NCBI GenBank assembly: GCA_963768945.1
Contig: CAVYJW010000005.1
Coordinates: 124,001-188,000 of the forward strand
From: RYN-230 sp963768945
Lineage (GTDB): Bacteria; Actinomycetota; Actinomycetes; Streptosporangiales; Streptosporangiaceae
Direction of reading: 5' to 3'
DNA length: 64,000 nucleotides
The translations under genes and the position numbers were made by a program. The notes under the pieces were generated by a model. That model did not search any database. It was not told the origin of the DNA and was given only the letters and a program-made list of their open reading frames with translations. Every line of letters begins with the position of its first letter. Within the stretch, counting starts at the first letter, position 1. Positions 11,840 to 19,536 of this stretch are shown in pieces.

Positions 11840-12567
11840 TCGTCCTGGGGGGTCGTGCGCTGATGCCGCGGGCCGCTCCGCCCGCCCGCCGCCGGGGCGC
11901 CCGCCACGGGACCGCCCGCCGCAGGACCTCCCGCCGCAGGACCGGCGGCGGCTGGACCGGCTGAGGCGAGGCCCGCTTCGGCCGCCTCCTTACGGACCTC
12001 CCTCAGCCGGTGCATCACGAGCGCGACGATGGCGATGACCGCCACCGCGGCGATCGCATAGCCGGCTAGCGCGATGCCGTGCGCGATGCTCTGCCACGTG
12101 CTGCTCAGGCTGTAGCCAAGGAGCGAGATCGCGGTCACCCAGACGGCCGTGCCGATGAGGCTGAGCACGCCGAACAGCAGGGCGGGCATCTCGATGAAGC
12201 CGGCCACGATCGACACGAACGTGCGCACGACCGGGAGGCACCGGCCCACCGGCAGCGCCCACGCGCCCCGGCCGGCGAAGAAGCGCTCCGCCCGGTCGAT
12301 GTCGGCGTGCGTGATAAGCAGGTAACGGCCGAACTTGTGCACCAGCGGCCGCTCACCGACCCGTCCCACCGTGTACGCGACGAACGAGCCGAGAAGTTCC
12401 GCCACCGTGCCGACGATGATGACCGCCACGATGTTGAGGTGGCCTTCGCCAGCCAGGACCCCCGCGAACCCGAACGTAATCTCCGACGGAATCGGGACGC
12501 AGCAGGCCTCGAGAAAGCCGAAGAGAAACACAGCAGCCAGGCCAGCCTGGCTGAGAAAGCTCTCCAT
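11809..12567 (-). CDS. DedA-family (SNARE-associated) membrane protein
   Basis: DedA/VTT proteins are polytopic membrane proteins implicated in lipid scrambling and in envelope and membrane-potential homeostasis. This 252-residue copy has hydrophobic segments at about 8-30, 43-65, 103-160 and 165-190. The family signature is visible as FGFLEACCVPIPSEITFGFAG near the N terminus and FAGRGAWALPVGRCLPVVRT in the middle (the Gly-x-x-x-x-x-x-Arg-x-x-Pro-x-x-Arg region). The tail after residue 205 is Ala/Gly/Pro-rich with AAGGPAAGGP repeats and is probably cytoplasmic. TACAAC lies 8 nt before the ATG, compatible with a leaderless promoter. It is divergent from fba. Confidence 0.9.
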   Translation of the reverse strand: MESFLSQAGLAAVFLFGFLEACCVPIPSEITFGFAGVLAGEGHLNIVAVIIVGTVAELLGSFVAYTVGRVGERPLVHKFGRYLLITHADIDRAERFFAGRGAWALPVGRCLPVVRTFVSIVAGFIEMPALLFGVLSLIGTAVWVTAISLLGYSLSSTWQSIAHGIALAGYAIAAVAVIAIVALVMHRLREVRKEAAEAGLASAGPAAAGPAAGGPAAGGPVAGAPAAGGRSGPRHQRTTPQDDQPRPRSPRS

Positions 12568-12795
12568 AGCTCACTGTTGTACAGCATGGAGGGGACTCCG
12601 CCGGTCCGCATCGGGGGAGCTTGCGAGAGCCTGACCGCCGGATTGAGCACGGGGGCACGGCACGGCGGGCGGCCGCGGGCGCAGCTTCCGGACGCAGATT
12701 CCGGGCACAGTTTTCCAGGCCGGGACCTTCGGCGCTGTCCGTGGGCGGCCCCGTCCCCGATACTGGAACCAAAGCAACGACAGGAGCCGATCGTC

Positions 12796-13818
12796 ATGCC
12801 AATCGCCACCCCAGAGGTCTACGCGCAGATGCTGGACCGCGCCAAGGAGCGTGGTTACGCCTATCCCGCGATCAACGTGACCTCAAGCCAGACACTGAAC
12901 GCGGCCCTCCGCGGCTTCGCGGACGCGGAGAGCGACGGCATTATCCAGGTCTCCACAGGGGGCGCCGAGTACCTGTCCGGCCAGGCGGTCAAGGACATGG
13001 TGACTGGCTCGGCCGCCCTGGCCAGCTTCGCCCGGTCGGTCGCCGACAAGTACCCGGTGCAGATCGCCCTGCACACCGACCACTGCCCCAAGAACAAGCT
13101 CGACGGTTTCATGCGCCCACTGGTCAAGATCTCGCAGGAGCGGGTGGCCCGGGGTGAGGAGCCGCTCTTCAACTCGCATATGTGGGACGGGTCCGCGGTG
13201 CCGTTGAAGGAAAACATCGCCATCGCGACCGAACTGCTCGACGAGTGCGCCAAGGCCCGCACGGTCATGGAGATGGAAATCGGCGTGGTCGGCGGCGAGG
13301 AAGACGGCGTCACCGGAGAGATGAACGAGAAGCTGTACAGCACGCCGGAGGACGCCATGGCGGTAGCCGAGGCGCTCGGGCTCGGCGAGCGGGGCCGCTA
13401 CCTGCTCGCGGCCACATTCGGCAACGTGCACGGGGTCTACAAGCCGGGGCATGTCACCCTTCGCCCGCCGATCTTGAAGGAGATCCAGGACGCGGTGGGT
13501 GCCAAGTACGGCAAGGAAAGGCCGTTCGACCTGGTGTTCCACGGCGGTTCCGGCTCGGCGCTGGAGGAGATCCGCGAGGCAATCTCCTACGGCGTGGTCA
13601 AGATGAACGTGGACACCGACACGCAGTACGCGTTCACCAGGCCGGTCGCGGACCACATGTTCCGGAACTACGACGGCGTGCTGAAGGTCGATAGTGAGGT
13701 CGGCAACAAGAAGCAGTACGACCCCCGGGCCTGGGGCAAGGCCGGGGAGGCAGGCATGGGCGCGCGGGTGCTGCGAGCCTGTGAGGACCTGATGTCCGCG
13801 GGCACCAAGCTCAGCTAA
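12796..13818 (+). CDS. fba: Class II fructose-bisphosphate aldolase
   Basis: This zinc enzyme interconverts fructose 1,6-bisphosphate with DHAP and glyceraldehyde 3-phosphate. The ATG at 12796 is chosen because aggag lies 9 nt upstream and MPIATPEVYAQMLDRAKE matches the family N terminus; the frame is open far upstream without similarity. Zinc and catalytic marks are IALHTDHCPKN at about residue 95, MEMEIGVVGGEEDG, FGNVHGVYKPG and the phosphate loop DLVFHGGSGS followed by VVKMNVDTDTQYAF. Its 340 residues are typical of the actinobacterial type. It is monocistronic or shared with the metallophosphoesterase 33 bp downstream. Confidence 0.97.
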   Translation: MPIATPEVYAQMLDRAKERGYAYPAINVTSSQTLNAALRGFADAESDGIIQVSTGGAEYLSGQAVKDMVTGSAALASFARSVADKYPVQIALHTDHCPKNKLDGFMRPLVKISQERVARGEEPLFNSHMWDGSAVPLKENIAIATELLDECAKARTVMEMEIGVVGGEEDGVTGEMNEKLYSTPEDAMAVAEALGLGERGRYLLAATFGNVHGVYKPGHVTLRPPILKEIQDAVGAKYGKERPFDLVFHGGSGSALEEIREAISYGVVKMNVDTDTQYAFTRPVADHMFRNYDGVLKVDSEVGNKKQYDPRAWGKAGEAGMGARVLRACEDLMSAGTKLS

Positions 13819-13850
13819 CCAGCCAGCCCACCATCGGGCAGGCTGGTGGC

Positions 13851-14666
13851 ATGGAGACACCGGCTTCCCCTGGGCCGGCCGCTGACTGTGGGCCAGCTGG
13901 CCGGGTCGCGGTCCTGTCCGACATTCACGGGGTGCTGCCTGCACTGGAAAGCGTGCTCGCCGAGCCCGAGGTGACGGGCGCGGACCGGATCGTGCTCACT
14001 GGCGATCTCGCGGCCGGGCCGCAACCACGCGAGACTCTCGACCTGCTGGCCACGCTCGGGGACCGGGTGGTGTGGATCCGCGGGAACGCCGACCGCGAAC
14101 TGGTGCAGTTCGCCCGTGGTGAGGTGAGTGCCGTCCCGGACCCGATCGCGCCGTGGGCCGCCGCCCAGCTCCGCGCGGACCAGGTCGCGCTGCTGGCCGG
14201 GCTGCCCCTGACGGCGACCCTGGACGTGGCTGGCCTCGGCACGGTGCTGTTCTGCCACGCGACACCGCGGGACGATGAGGAGGTGATTCTCGCCGACTCA
14301 CGGCTGGAGCGGTGGGCCGAGGTCCTCACACCCGTCGCATCGGAGGTCTCCGCGGTGGTCTGCGGGCACACCCACATGCCGTTCTTTCGGCTGGCCCACG
14401 GGCGGGTGGTGGTCAATCCGGGCAGCGTCGGGATGCCGTACGGCCGGGCCGGAGCGCACTGGGCATTGCTCGGGCCGGGGGTCCAGCTTCGGCGCACCGT
14501 GTTCGACGCCGGGGCGGCCTGCGCGCGCGTCGCCGCGGAATCGGCCTACCCGGACGCCGCCGAGTGGGCGGACTTCTACCTGAACGCACGGGCCACAGAC
14601 GCGGACGCCCTGGCCGTCATGGGCCCCCGGGATGGCCGGGAGGGCCCGAACGCGCACCCCGGCTGA
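13851..14666 (+). CDS. Calcineurin-like metallophosphoesterase (YfcE/MJ0936-type)
   Basis: Dinuclear metal-binding motifs appear in order: LSDIHGVLPALESVL (D-x-H), LTGDLAAGPQP (G-D), WIRGNADRELVQ (GN-x-D in place of GNHE), LFCHATPRDDEE and VVCGHTHMPFFRL (GHTH), ending with VNPGSVGMPYG. This order and the NPGSVG loop are typical of small prokaryotic phosphodiesterases. The natural substrate is unknown. The ATG at 13851 begins a 20-residue Pro/Gly-rich leader before the first beta strand; GTG codons nearer the domain are alternatives. The 3' end overlaps the convergent AbiEi/DUF559 gene by 50 bp. Confidence 0.88.
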   Translation: METPASPGPAADCGPAGRVAVLSDIHGVLPALESVLAEPEVTGADRIVLTGDLAAGPQPRETLDLLATLGDRVVWIRGNADRELVQFARGEVSAVPDPIAPWAAAQLRADQVALLAGLPLTATLDVAGLGTVLFCHATPRDDEEVILADSRLERWAEVLTPVASEVSAVVCGHTHMPFFRLAHGRVVVNPGSVGMPYGRAGAHWALLGPGVQLRRTVFDAGAACARVAAESAYPDAAEWADFYLNARATDADALAVMGPRDGREGPNAHPG

Positions 14667-15606
14667 AGGCCACCCGGATCGAGTCCACGACCTGCGCCGG
14701 CGCCCGGGTGATCTGCGCCCAGGTGAAGTGCACGACCTCGTAGCCCGCGGCACGCAGCTGGGCGTCGCGCTCCAGCTGGGCCCGGGCCCGGGCCGGGGTC
14801 TGGTACTTGAGCGCCCCGTCGGCCTCGCCGATGGTGCGGTAACGGCGCCAGAGGAAATCGGCCCGGCCGATGATCTCGCCGTCGTCGCCGACCCAGACTT
14901 GCAGGTCCGGCGGCGGCAGGCCGGCCTCGCGGAACGCGGCCCGGCTGAGGGACTCGAGCACCGACTCCGATCGGGCATCGCTGAACGCGGTCACCTCGCG
15001 GGCCCGCTGCAGGCCCGGCCACCGTGTGCAGTCCGCGATGACCGTGGCGAGCGCCGTCCTGGTCGTCAGCCCGGCATGCAGGGCCGAGTCAGCGACGGCC
15101 ACCCCTTCCCCGAAGGGCAGCACACGGGCCAGGTCTATGACGGTCCTGGGCACCGAGGTCAGCCGGACACCGCGATGGCTGACCACATGCTCCGCGGGCA
15201 GCGCCGCGATATGCACCAGCACGCCCGGGCGACCTTTGCGGCTACCTCGGTCACCCGGTGCCCGGGTGATCTGGATCATGGGCGCCGACTCGTGGCCGAC
15301 CACTCCGAGTCCGTAGGCGCGGGCCGCCGACTGGTGACTCCCGGCCACCGGATAGTGGCTCCCGGCGGACCGAGAGCCGGTGACTTTGAGGGCGGCAGCT
15401 ACCCGGAGCAGGTGCTCGCCAGTTTGCCGGGCCCGGTCGTCTCGCGTTCCACCAATCGTCGCGGCAGCAGCCGCCGCGGACGCGTAGACCCCGGTCAGTA
15501 ACGGATATAGGGCGCCCTTCCCGACCAGGTGCTCGATCCGCCGGCTCGATAATCCAGCCGATCGCAACTCCGCGGTGGTCCAAATCCCCCTTAGCTGGCT
15601 TTCCAC
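14617..15606 (-). CDS. AbiEi-like N-terminal domain plus DUF559 nuclease-fold protein
   Basis: The 329-residue protein starts at GTG 15606. Residues 1-60 resemble the AbiEi antitoxin-type winged helix (WTTAELRSAGLSSRRIEHLV ... GVYA). The middle (VRLTSVPRTVIDLARVLPFGEGVAVAD) is the conserved core of this actinobacterial family. The C-terminal part is a DUF559/Vsr-like PD-(D/E)xK fold: SESVLES supplies a Glu, GEIIGRADFLWR an Asp, and TIGEADGALKY an E-x-D...K array, followed by RDAQLRAAGYEVVHFTWAQI. Such proteins are common in actinobacteria, usually without a toxin partner, and none is adjacent here. A perfect 22-bp inverted repeat lies about 25 bp upstream. Nuclease activity is inferred only. 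Confidence 0.78.
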   Translation of the reverse strand: MESQLRGIWTTAELRSAGLSSRRIEHLVGKGALYPLLTGVYASAAAAAATIGGTRDDRARQTGEHLLRVAAALKVTGSRSAGSHYPVAGSHQSAARAYGLGVVGHESAPMIQITRAPGDRGSRKGRPGVLVHIAALPAEHVVSHRGVRLTSVPRTVIDLARVLPFGEGVAVADSALHAGLTTRTALATVIADCTRWPGLQRAREVTAFSDARSESVLESLSRAAFREAGLPPPDLQVWVGDDGEIIGRADFLWRRYRTIGEADGALKYQTPARARAQLERDAQLRAAGYEVVHFTWAQITRAPAQVVDSIRVAFSRGARSGPPGHPGGP

Positions 15607-15629
15607 CCCTCCACCTTGGTCCTCCCTGC

Positions 15630-15703
15630 CGACATATCACCTATCTGGCGCACAGAATGTGGCGTTTTGCCCGATTACGCCGCGCCAGATAGGTGATATG
15701 TCG
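15630..15703. repeat. Nested inverted repeat: perfect 22-bp arms, 30-nt loop
   Basis: The arm 15630-15651 (cgacatatcacctatctg, then gcgc) is perfectly complementary to 15682-15703. The 30-nt loop contains a second hairpin with ggcgt pairing to acgcc. The arms are far richer in A/T than the surroundings. The element lies between the divergent AbiEi/DUF559 and DUF3151 genes, 24 bp from the former start and 99 bp from the latter. It could be an operator, a structured 5' leader or a small mobile repeat. A similarly nested repeat occurs at 57580-57633. Confidence 0.85.
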
Positions 15704-15802
15704 CCCGGCGGAGCGGCGGAGCGCGGGGGCGGGCAGAGGGGGGCGGCGGCGGGCAGAGGGGAGCGTGCGCGGTTTGGGGTGGGGGGCAGGCAGGATGGGG
15801 GT

Positions 15803-16216
15803 ATGGACCACCGCAACCTCATAGCCGGGCCGCCCCCGGTCTATCTGCCTGACGACCCCTGCGCCGCTGAACTGGCCTCCGGCGCCGATCCCGCTACCGT
15901 CGCCGCGGGCAACCCGGCGTGCCTGGCCGCCTGGGCCGAACTGGCCGAGCAGGCCCTGGGTCGTGGTGAGCTCGTCGCTGGCTACGCGTACGCCCGCACC
16001 GGTTACCACCGCGGCCTGGACCAGCTGCGCCGGGCCGGGTGGAAGGGCAACGGGGCGATCCCCTGGGAGCACGAGCCCAACCGGGGATTCCTGCGCTCGC
16101 TGCACGCGCTGGGCCGGGCCGCCGGGGCCATCGGCGAGACCGAGGAAGAAGCACGCTGCCAGATCTTCCTGGCCGACTCCAGTGCCGCCGCCGTGGCCGC
16201 CCTCGACGTGCCCTGA
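15803..16216 (+). CDS. DUF3151-family protein
   Basis: The 137-residue soluble protein is taken from ATG 15803 (MDHRNLIAGPPPVYLPDDP), where the family begins; the frame is open upstream through the inverted repeat without similarity. The conserved helical core contains AELAEQALGRGELVAGYAYA, RTGYHRGLDQLRRAGWKGNG and IPWEHEPNRGFLRSLHALGRAA, the hallmark of this actinobacterial family, and ends with a helix rich in Glu and Ala. Its role is unknown; it is frequently found near purA and fba in actinobacteria, as here. Confidence 0.85.
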   Translation: MDHRNLIAGPPPVYLPDDPCAAELASGADPATVAAGNPACLAAWAELAEQALGRGELVAGYAYARTGYHRGLDQLRRAGWKGNGAIPWEHEPNRGFLRSLHALGRAAGAIGETEEEARCQIFLADSSAAAVAALDVP

Positions 16217-16464
16217 CCTGCGCCCGCGGCGCGCCCCCCCACCCCCGCGCGCCGCCTGACCCGCGCCCGCGGCGCACCACGCGCCCCCGCGCGCCGCCTG
16301 ACCCCGCACCCCCCGCGCGCCGCCTGACCCCGCACCCCCGGCGCGCCGCCTGACCCCGCACCCCCGGCGCGGCGTGGGCTCGGAGACGTGGCGTAACGCC
16401 CAGTCCAGGACGTGGAGTAGCCTCAACTCCGCAACCGGGGCGAGGCCTGGAAGGGGCTGGTGCG
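16217..16464. repeat. Intergenic region with tandem repeats of about 26 bp before purA
   Basis: About four copies of a GC-only unit containing gcgccgcctgaccccgcacc occupy roughly 16246-16372. The last copies are nearly identical and the first two diverged. The final 90 bp before purA is not repetitive and must hold its promoter and the ribosome site aaggggc. No gene is seen. Confidence 0.8.
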
Positions 16465-17748
16465 ATGCCGGCCATCGTGGTCGTGGGTGCGCAGTGGGGT
16501 GACGAGGGTAAGGGCAAGGCCACCGACCTCCTCGGCGACCGGGTGGACTACGTCGTCAGGTACCAGGGCGGCAACAACGCCGGTCATACCGTCGTCATCG
16601 GTGACGAGAGCTACGCCCTGCACCTGCTTCCCTCGGGCGTGCTGTCTCCGGGGGTGGTGCCGGTCATCGGGAACGGCGTCGTGGTCGATCCCGAAGTGCT
16701 GCTCCGGGAGATCGACGATCTCAGGCAGCGCGGCGTGTCTTGCGAGGACCTGCTGATTTCCGCGAACGCCCAGCTGATCATGCCGTACCACCGCGCCCTG
16801 GATAAGGTCACCGAGCGGTACCTGGGCAGTGCCCGGATCGGCACCACCGGCCGGGGCATCGGGCCCGCCTACGCGGACAAGGTGGCCAGGACCGGCATCC
16901 GCATCCAGGACCTGCTCGACCCGGGGATCCTGAACCAGAAGCTGGAGCTGGTCCTGCGGGAGCGCAACCAGGTACTCACCAAGGTCTACAACCGCCGTGG
17001 CATCGACGCGGCCGCCGTCGCCGAGGAGTACCTGGGTTACGGCAAGCAGATCCGCTCCTACGTGGCCGACACCGGGCTGGTGCTGAACCAGGCGCTGGAC
17101 AGGGGCAAGTCGATCCTGCTGGAGGGCGCGCAGGCGACCATGCTCGACGTTGATCACGGCACCTACCCGTTCGTCACGTCCTCCAGCCCGACGGCGGGCG
17201 GTGCCTGCGTGGGCTCGGGTATCGGCCCGACCCGGATCACCAAGATGATCGGGATCCTCAAGGCGTACACCACCCGGGTGGGCGCGGGGCCGTTCCCCAC
17301 CGAGCTGACCGATGCGCAGGGCGAGTGGCTGCGCAAGGCCGGGGGCGAGTACGGGGTGACCACTGGCCGCCCGCGGCGCACGGGGTGGTTCGACGCGGTG
17401 GTCGCCCGCTATTCCACCCGGGTCAACGGGATCACCGACTACTTCATCACCAAGCTCGACGTGCTGTCCGGCCTGGAGCGGGTCCCGGTCTGCGTGGCCT
17501 ATGACGTGGGCGGCACCCGGCACGACGAGATCCCGATGACCCAGACCGACTTCCACCACGCCGCGCCGATCTATGAGTACCTGGACGGGTGGTGGGAGGA
17601 CATCTCGCAGGCCCGCGAGTTCGGTGACCTGCCCCGCAACGCGCAGGTGTACGTCAAGGCGCTGGAGGACATGATCCGCGCACCGGTCGCGGCGATCGGC
17701 ACCGGCCCGCGCCGCGACCAGACCCTGCAGCTGCGCCCGCTCGCCTGA
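16465..17748 (+). CDS. purA: Adenylosuccinate synthetase
   Basis: The enzyme makes adenylosuccinate from IMP, aspartate and GTP, the first committed step to AMP. The N terminus MPAIVVVGAQWGDEGKGKAT carries the GTP-binding loop. GGNNAGHTVVIGDESYALHL, RIGTTGRGIGPAYADK and the C-terminal guanine site ITKLDVLSGL are all present. At 427 residues it has the normal length. The ATG at 16465 is supported by aaggggc about 8 nt upstream. It leads a purine block purA-purD-purB-purC on one strand. Confidence 0.98.
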   Translation: MPAIVVVGAQWGDEGKGKATDLLGDRVDYVVRYQGGNNAGHTVVIGDESYALHLLPSGVLSPGVVPVIGNGVVVDPEVLLREIDDLRQRGVSCEDLLISANAQLIMPYHRALDKVTERYLGSARIGTTGRGIGPAYADKVARTGIRIQDLLDPGILNQKLELVLRERNQVLTKVYNRRGIDAAAVAEEYLGYGKQIRSYVADTGLVLNQALDRGKSILLEGAQATMLDVDHGTYPFVTSSSPTAGGACVGSGIGPTRITKMIGILKAYTTRVGAGPFPTELTDAQGEWLRKAGGEYGVTTGRPRRTGWFDAVVARYSTRVNGITDYFITKLDVLSGLERVPVCVAYDVGGTRHDEIPMTQTDFHHAAPIYEYLDGWWEDISQAREFGDLPRNAQVYVKALEDMIRAPVAAIGTGPRRDQTLQLRPLA

Positions 17749-17889
17749 GCTCTCCCACCCGGAGTGGCGGGCGGACGTGGCGGGCGGACCAGGTCTCGGC
17801 ACGCGGATCGCCCAGCGCTCGTGACTACGCCAACCTCAAACAGCCGGTGGCCCGCCCGGTTCCGCCGCAGGCCCGGGTGTGGCCGGCGG

Positions 17890-17902
17890 TAGGCTCGCGC
17901 CC
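17890..17902 (+). promoter_or_regulatory. Putative leaderless promoter box of purD
   Basis: TAGGCT at 17890-17895 is followed by 7 nt and the GTG at 17903. Ten bases (TAGGCTCGCG) match the pyrE box at the same distance from the start. The similarity suggests a shared -10 architecture or a shared regulator of nucleotide genes. Confidence 0.45.
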
Positions 17903-19168
17903 GTGCGAGTCCTCCTCCTCGGCTCGGGCGGCCGCGAGCACGCGCTGGCCCGGGCGCTGTCTGCCGACCCGGACGTCACCGACCTGCATGCGGCGCCCGG
18001 CAACCCGGGCATCGCCGAGCTCGCCCACCAGCATCCGGTGGACCCGACCGACACCGGGCGGGTGGCTGGCCTGGCCCGGGCGACGGGCGCCGACCTGGTC
18101 GTGGTCGGCCCGGAGGCGCCACTGGTCGCCGGGGTGGCCGACGCGCTGCGCGCGTCCGGCATCCCCTGCTTCGGGCCCAGCCGCCGGGCCGCGGCCATCG
18201 AGGGCTCCAAGTCGTTCGCCAAGCAGATCATGCAGGCGGCCGGGATCCCGACCGCCGAGGCGTATACCTGCCAGACCAGCGGCCAGGCCGACGCCGCGCT
18301 GGCCGAACTCGGCCCGCCGTACGTGGTCAAGGCGGATGGCCTGGCCGCGGGCAAAGGGGTCGTGGTCACCACCGACCTGGCCGCCGCCCGGGCCCACGCG
18401 GAGGCCTGCGGCACGGTGGTCATCGAGGAGTTCCTGGACGGCCCCGAGGTATCGCTGTTCGCGCTGGCCGACGGATTCGCCGCGGTCCCGTTGCTGGCCG
18501 CGCAGGACTTCAAGCGGGCCGGGGACGGGGACCAGGGACCGAACACCGGCGGCATGGGGGCGTACACCCCGCTGCCCTGGGCGCCGCCGGGCCTCGCCGA
18601 CGAGGTGATGGCCACGGTGATCCAGCCGGCCGTGGACGAGCTCCGGCGCCGCGGCACCCCGTACCGCGGCCTGCTGTACGCGGGGCTGAGCCTGACGGCG
18701 GCGGGTGTCCGGGTGGTGGAGTTCAACGCCCGGTTCGGTGACCCGGAGACCCAGGTCGTGCTGGACAGACTGGCCACACCGCTGGGCGGGCTGCTGGCCG
18801 CGGCCGCCTCCGGGTCACTGGCCGGCGTGGCCCCGCCCCGGTGGACGGCGGGCGCGGCGGTCACCGTGGTCATCGCGGCCGAGGGCTACCCGGGCCAGCC
18901 CGCCGCTGGCGACGAGATCACCGGGATAGCGGCGGCCGGGCGGGTCCCGGGCGCGTACGTACTGCACGCGGGCACCCGGACCGATGACGCGGGTCACCTC
19001 GTGTCGGCCGGCGGCCGGGTGCTCAACGTGGTCGGCACCGGCCCCGATGTGGCCACTGCCCGCGCGGTGGCGTACGAGGCAGCGGGGCAGATCGAGATGC
19101 GCGGTGGCTGGTACCGCACTGACATCGCCGGGCATGCGGCAGGACGGCCGGCCCAGGCGAGTCCGTGA
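17903..19168 (+). CDS. purD: Phosphoribosylamine-glycine ligase (GAR synthetase)
   Basis: This ATP-grasp enzyme joins phosphoribosylamine and glycine in purine synthesis. The GTG at 17903 gives the family start MRVLLLGSGGREHALARAL; an in-frame GTG at 17879 lies on the promoter box and is less likely. ATP-grasp marks are YVVKADGLAAGKGVVVTTD and FLDGPEVSLFALAD, followed by GPNTGGMGAYTPLP and VEFNARFGDPETQ, which carries the metal ligands. At 421 residues the protein is complete. It lies 154 bp after purA and is followed by a degenerate stretch before purB. Confidence 0.97.
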   Translation: MRVLLLGSGGREHALARALSADPDVTDLHAAPGNPGIAELAHQHPVDPTDTGRVAGLARATGADLVVVGPEAPLVAGVADALRASGIPCFGPSRRAAAIEGSKSFAKQIMQAAGIPTAEAYTCQTSGQADAALAELGPPYVVKADGLAAGKGVVVTTDLAAARAHAEACGTVVIEEFLDGPEVSLFALADGFAAVPLLAAQDFKRAGDGDQGPNTGGMGAYTPLPWAPPGLADEVMATVIQPAVDELRRRGTPYRGLLYAGLSLTAAGVRVVEFNARFGDPETQVVLDRLATPLGGLLAAAASGSLAGVAPPRWTAGAAVTVVIAAEGYPGQPAAGDEITGIAAAGRVPGAYVLHAGTRTDDAGHLVSAGGRVLNVVGTGPDVATARAVAYEAAGQIEMRGGWYRTDIAGHAAGRPAQASP

Positions 19169-19250
19169 CCAGCGAACCACCCCCGTCCGGCATCCTCCCG
19201 CCACCCGGCACCCTCCCGCCACTGCTCGGTGTGGTGGGGCTAGCTGCCGG

Positions 19251-19448
19251 GTGAAGCTGACCATCGGGCACGCCGCCCAGCCCCATCCGGCCGCCCAGGC
19301 CCTGGCTATCGGCGGCGGGGTGGCGCTGTTCCTGGCCGGGCACGCCGCGGGCTGGCCGCGATGCTCGCCGTCGAGCGCCGCCGGGGGCATTTCCGCTCTC
19401 AGCGCGGCGCAAAAGCGGCGGCAGGCCGCCCCAAACCCACCGCAGTGA
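19251..19448 (+). pseudogene. Possible remnant of an LtrA-like membrane protein C terminus
   Basis: Within the 368-bp purD-purB gap, a short open frame from GTG 19251 encodes a hydrophobic segment, QALAIGGGVALFLAGHAAG, preceded by HPAAQ. This resembles the last transmembrane helix of low-temperature-requirement A proteins. After it, a Lys/Arg-rich tail reads better in another frame, as expected for a decayed gene. No upstream helices are present. The assignment rests on about 30 residues and is weak; a chance hydrophobic frame cannot be excluded. Confidence 0.25.
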
Positions 19449-19536
19449 CCAAAGTCACCGCGCCGATCCGGCCGGTTGCCACAGCCGGGCCCTGGCGCAT
19501 GCCGGCCCGCGCGAATGATGCGCGAGGATAGAGCGT

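Noticed and set aside
12079..12795. 240-residue upstream extension of the aldolase frame
   Set aside because: It is antisense to the DedA gene, lacks similarity to aldolases, and a good ribosome site lies before ATG 12796.
13819..13850. Weak inverted repeat (ccagcc/ggctgg) after fba considered as terminator
   Set aside because: Only six pairs and it reaches the next start codon; too weak to call.
14617..15606. Type IV toxin-antitoxin system suggested by the AbiEi-like domain
   Set aside because: No AbiEii-like nucleotidyltransferase toxin is adjacent, and the C-terminal half is a DUF559 nuclease-like fold.
19251..19448. Intact small membrane protein gene in the purD-purB gap
   Set aside because: Only one hydrophobic segment and the best similarity changes frame; kept as a low-confidence remnant only.
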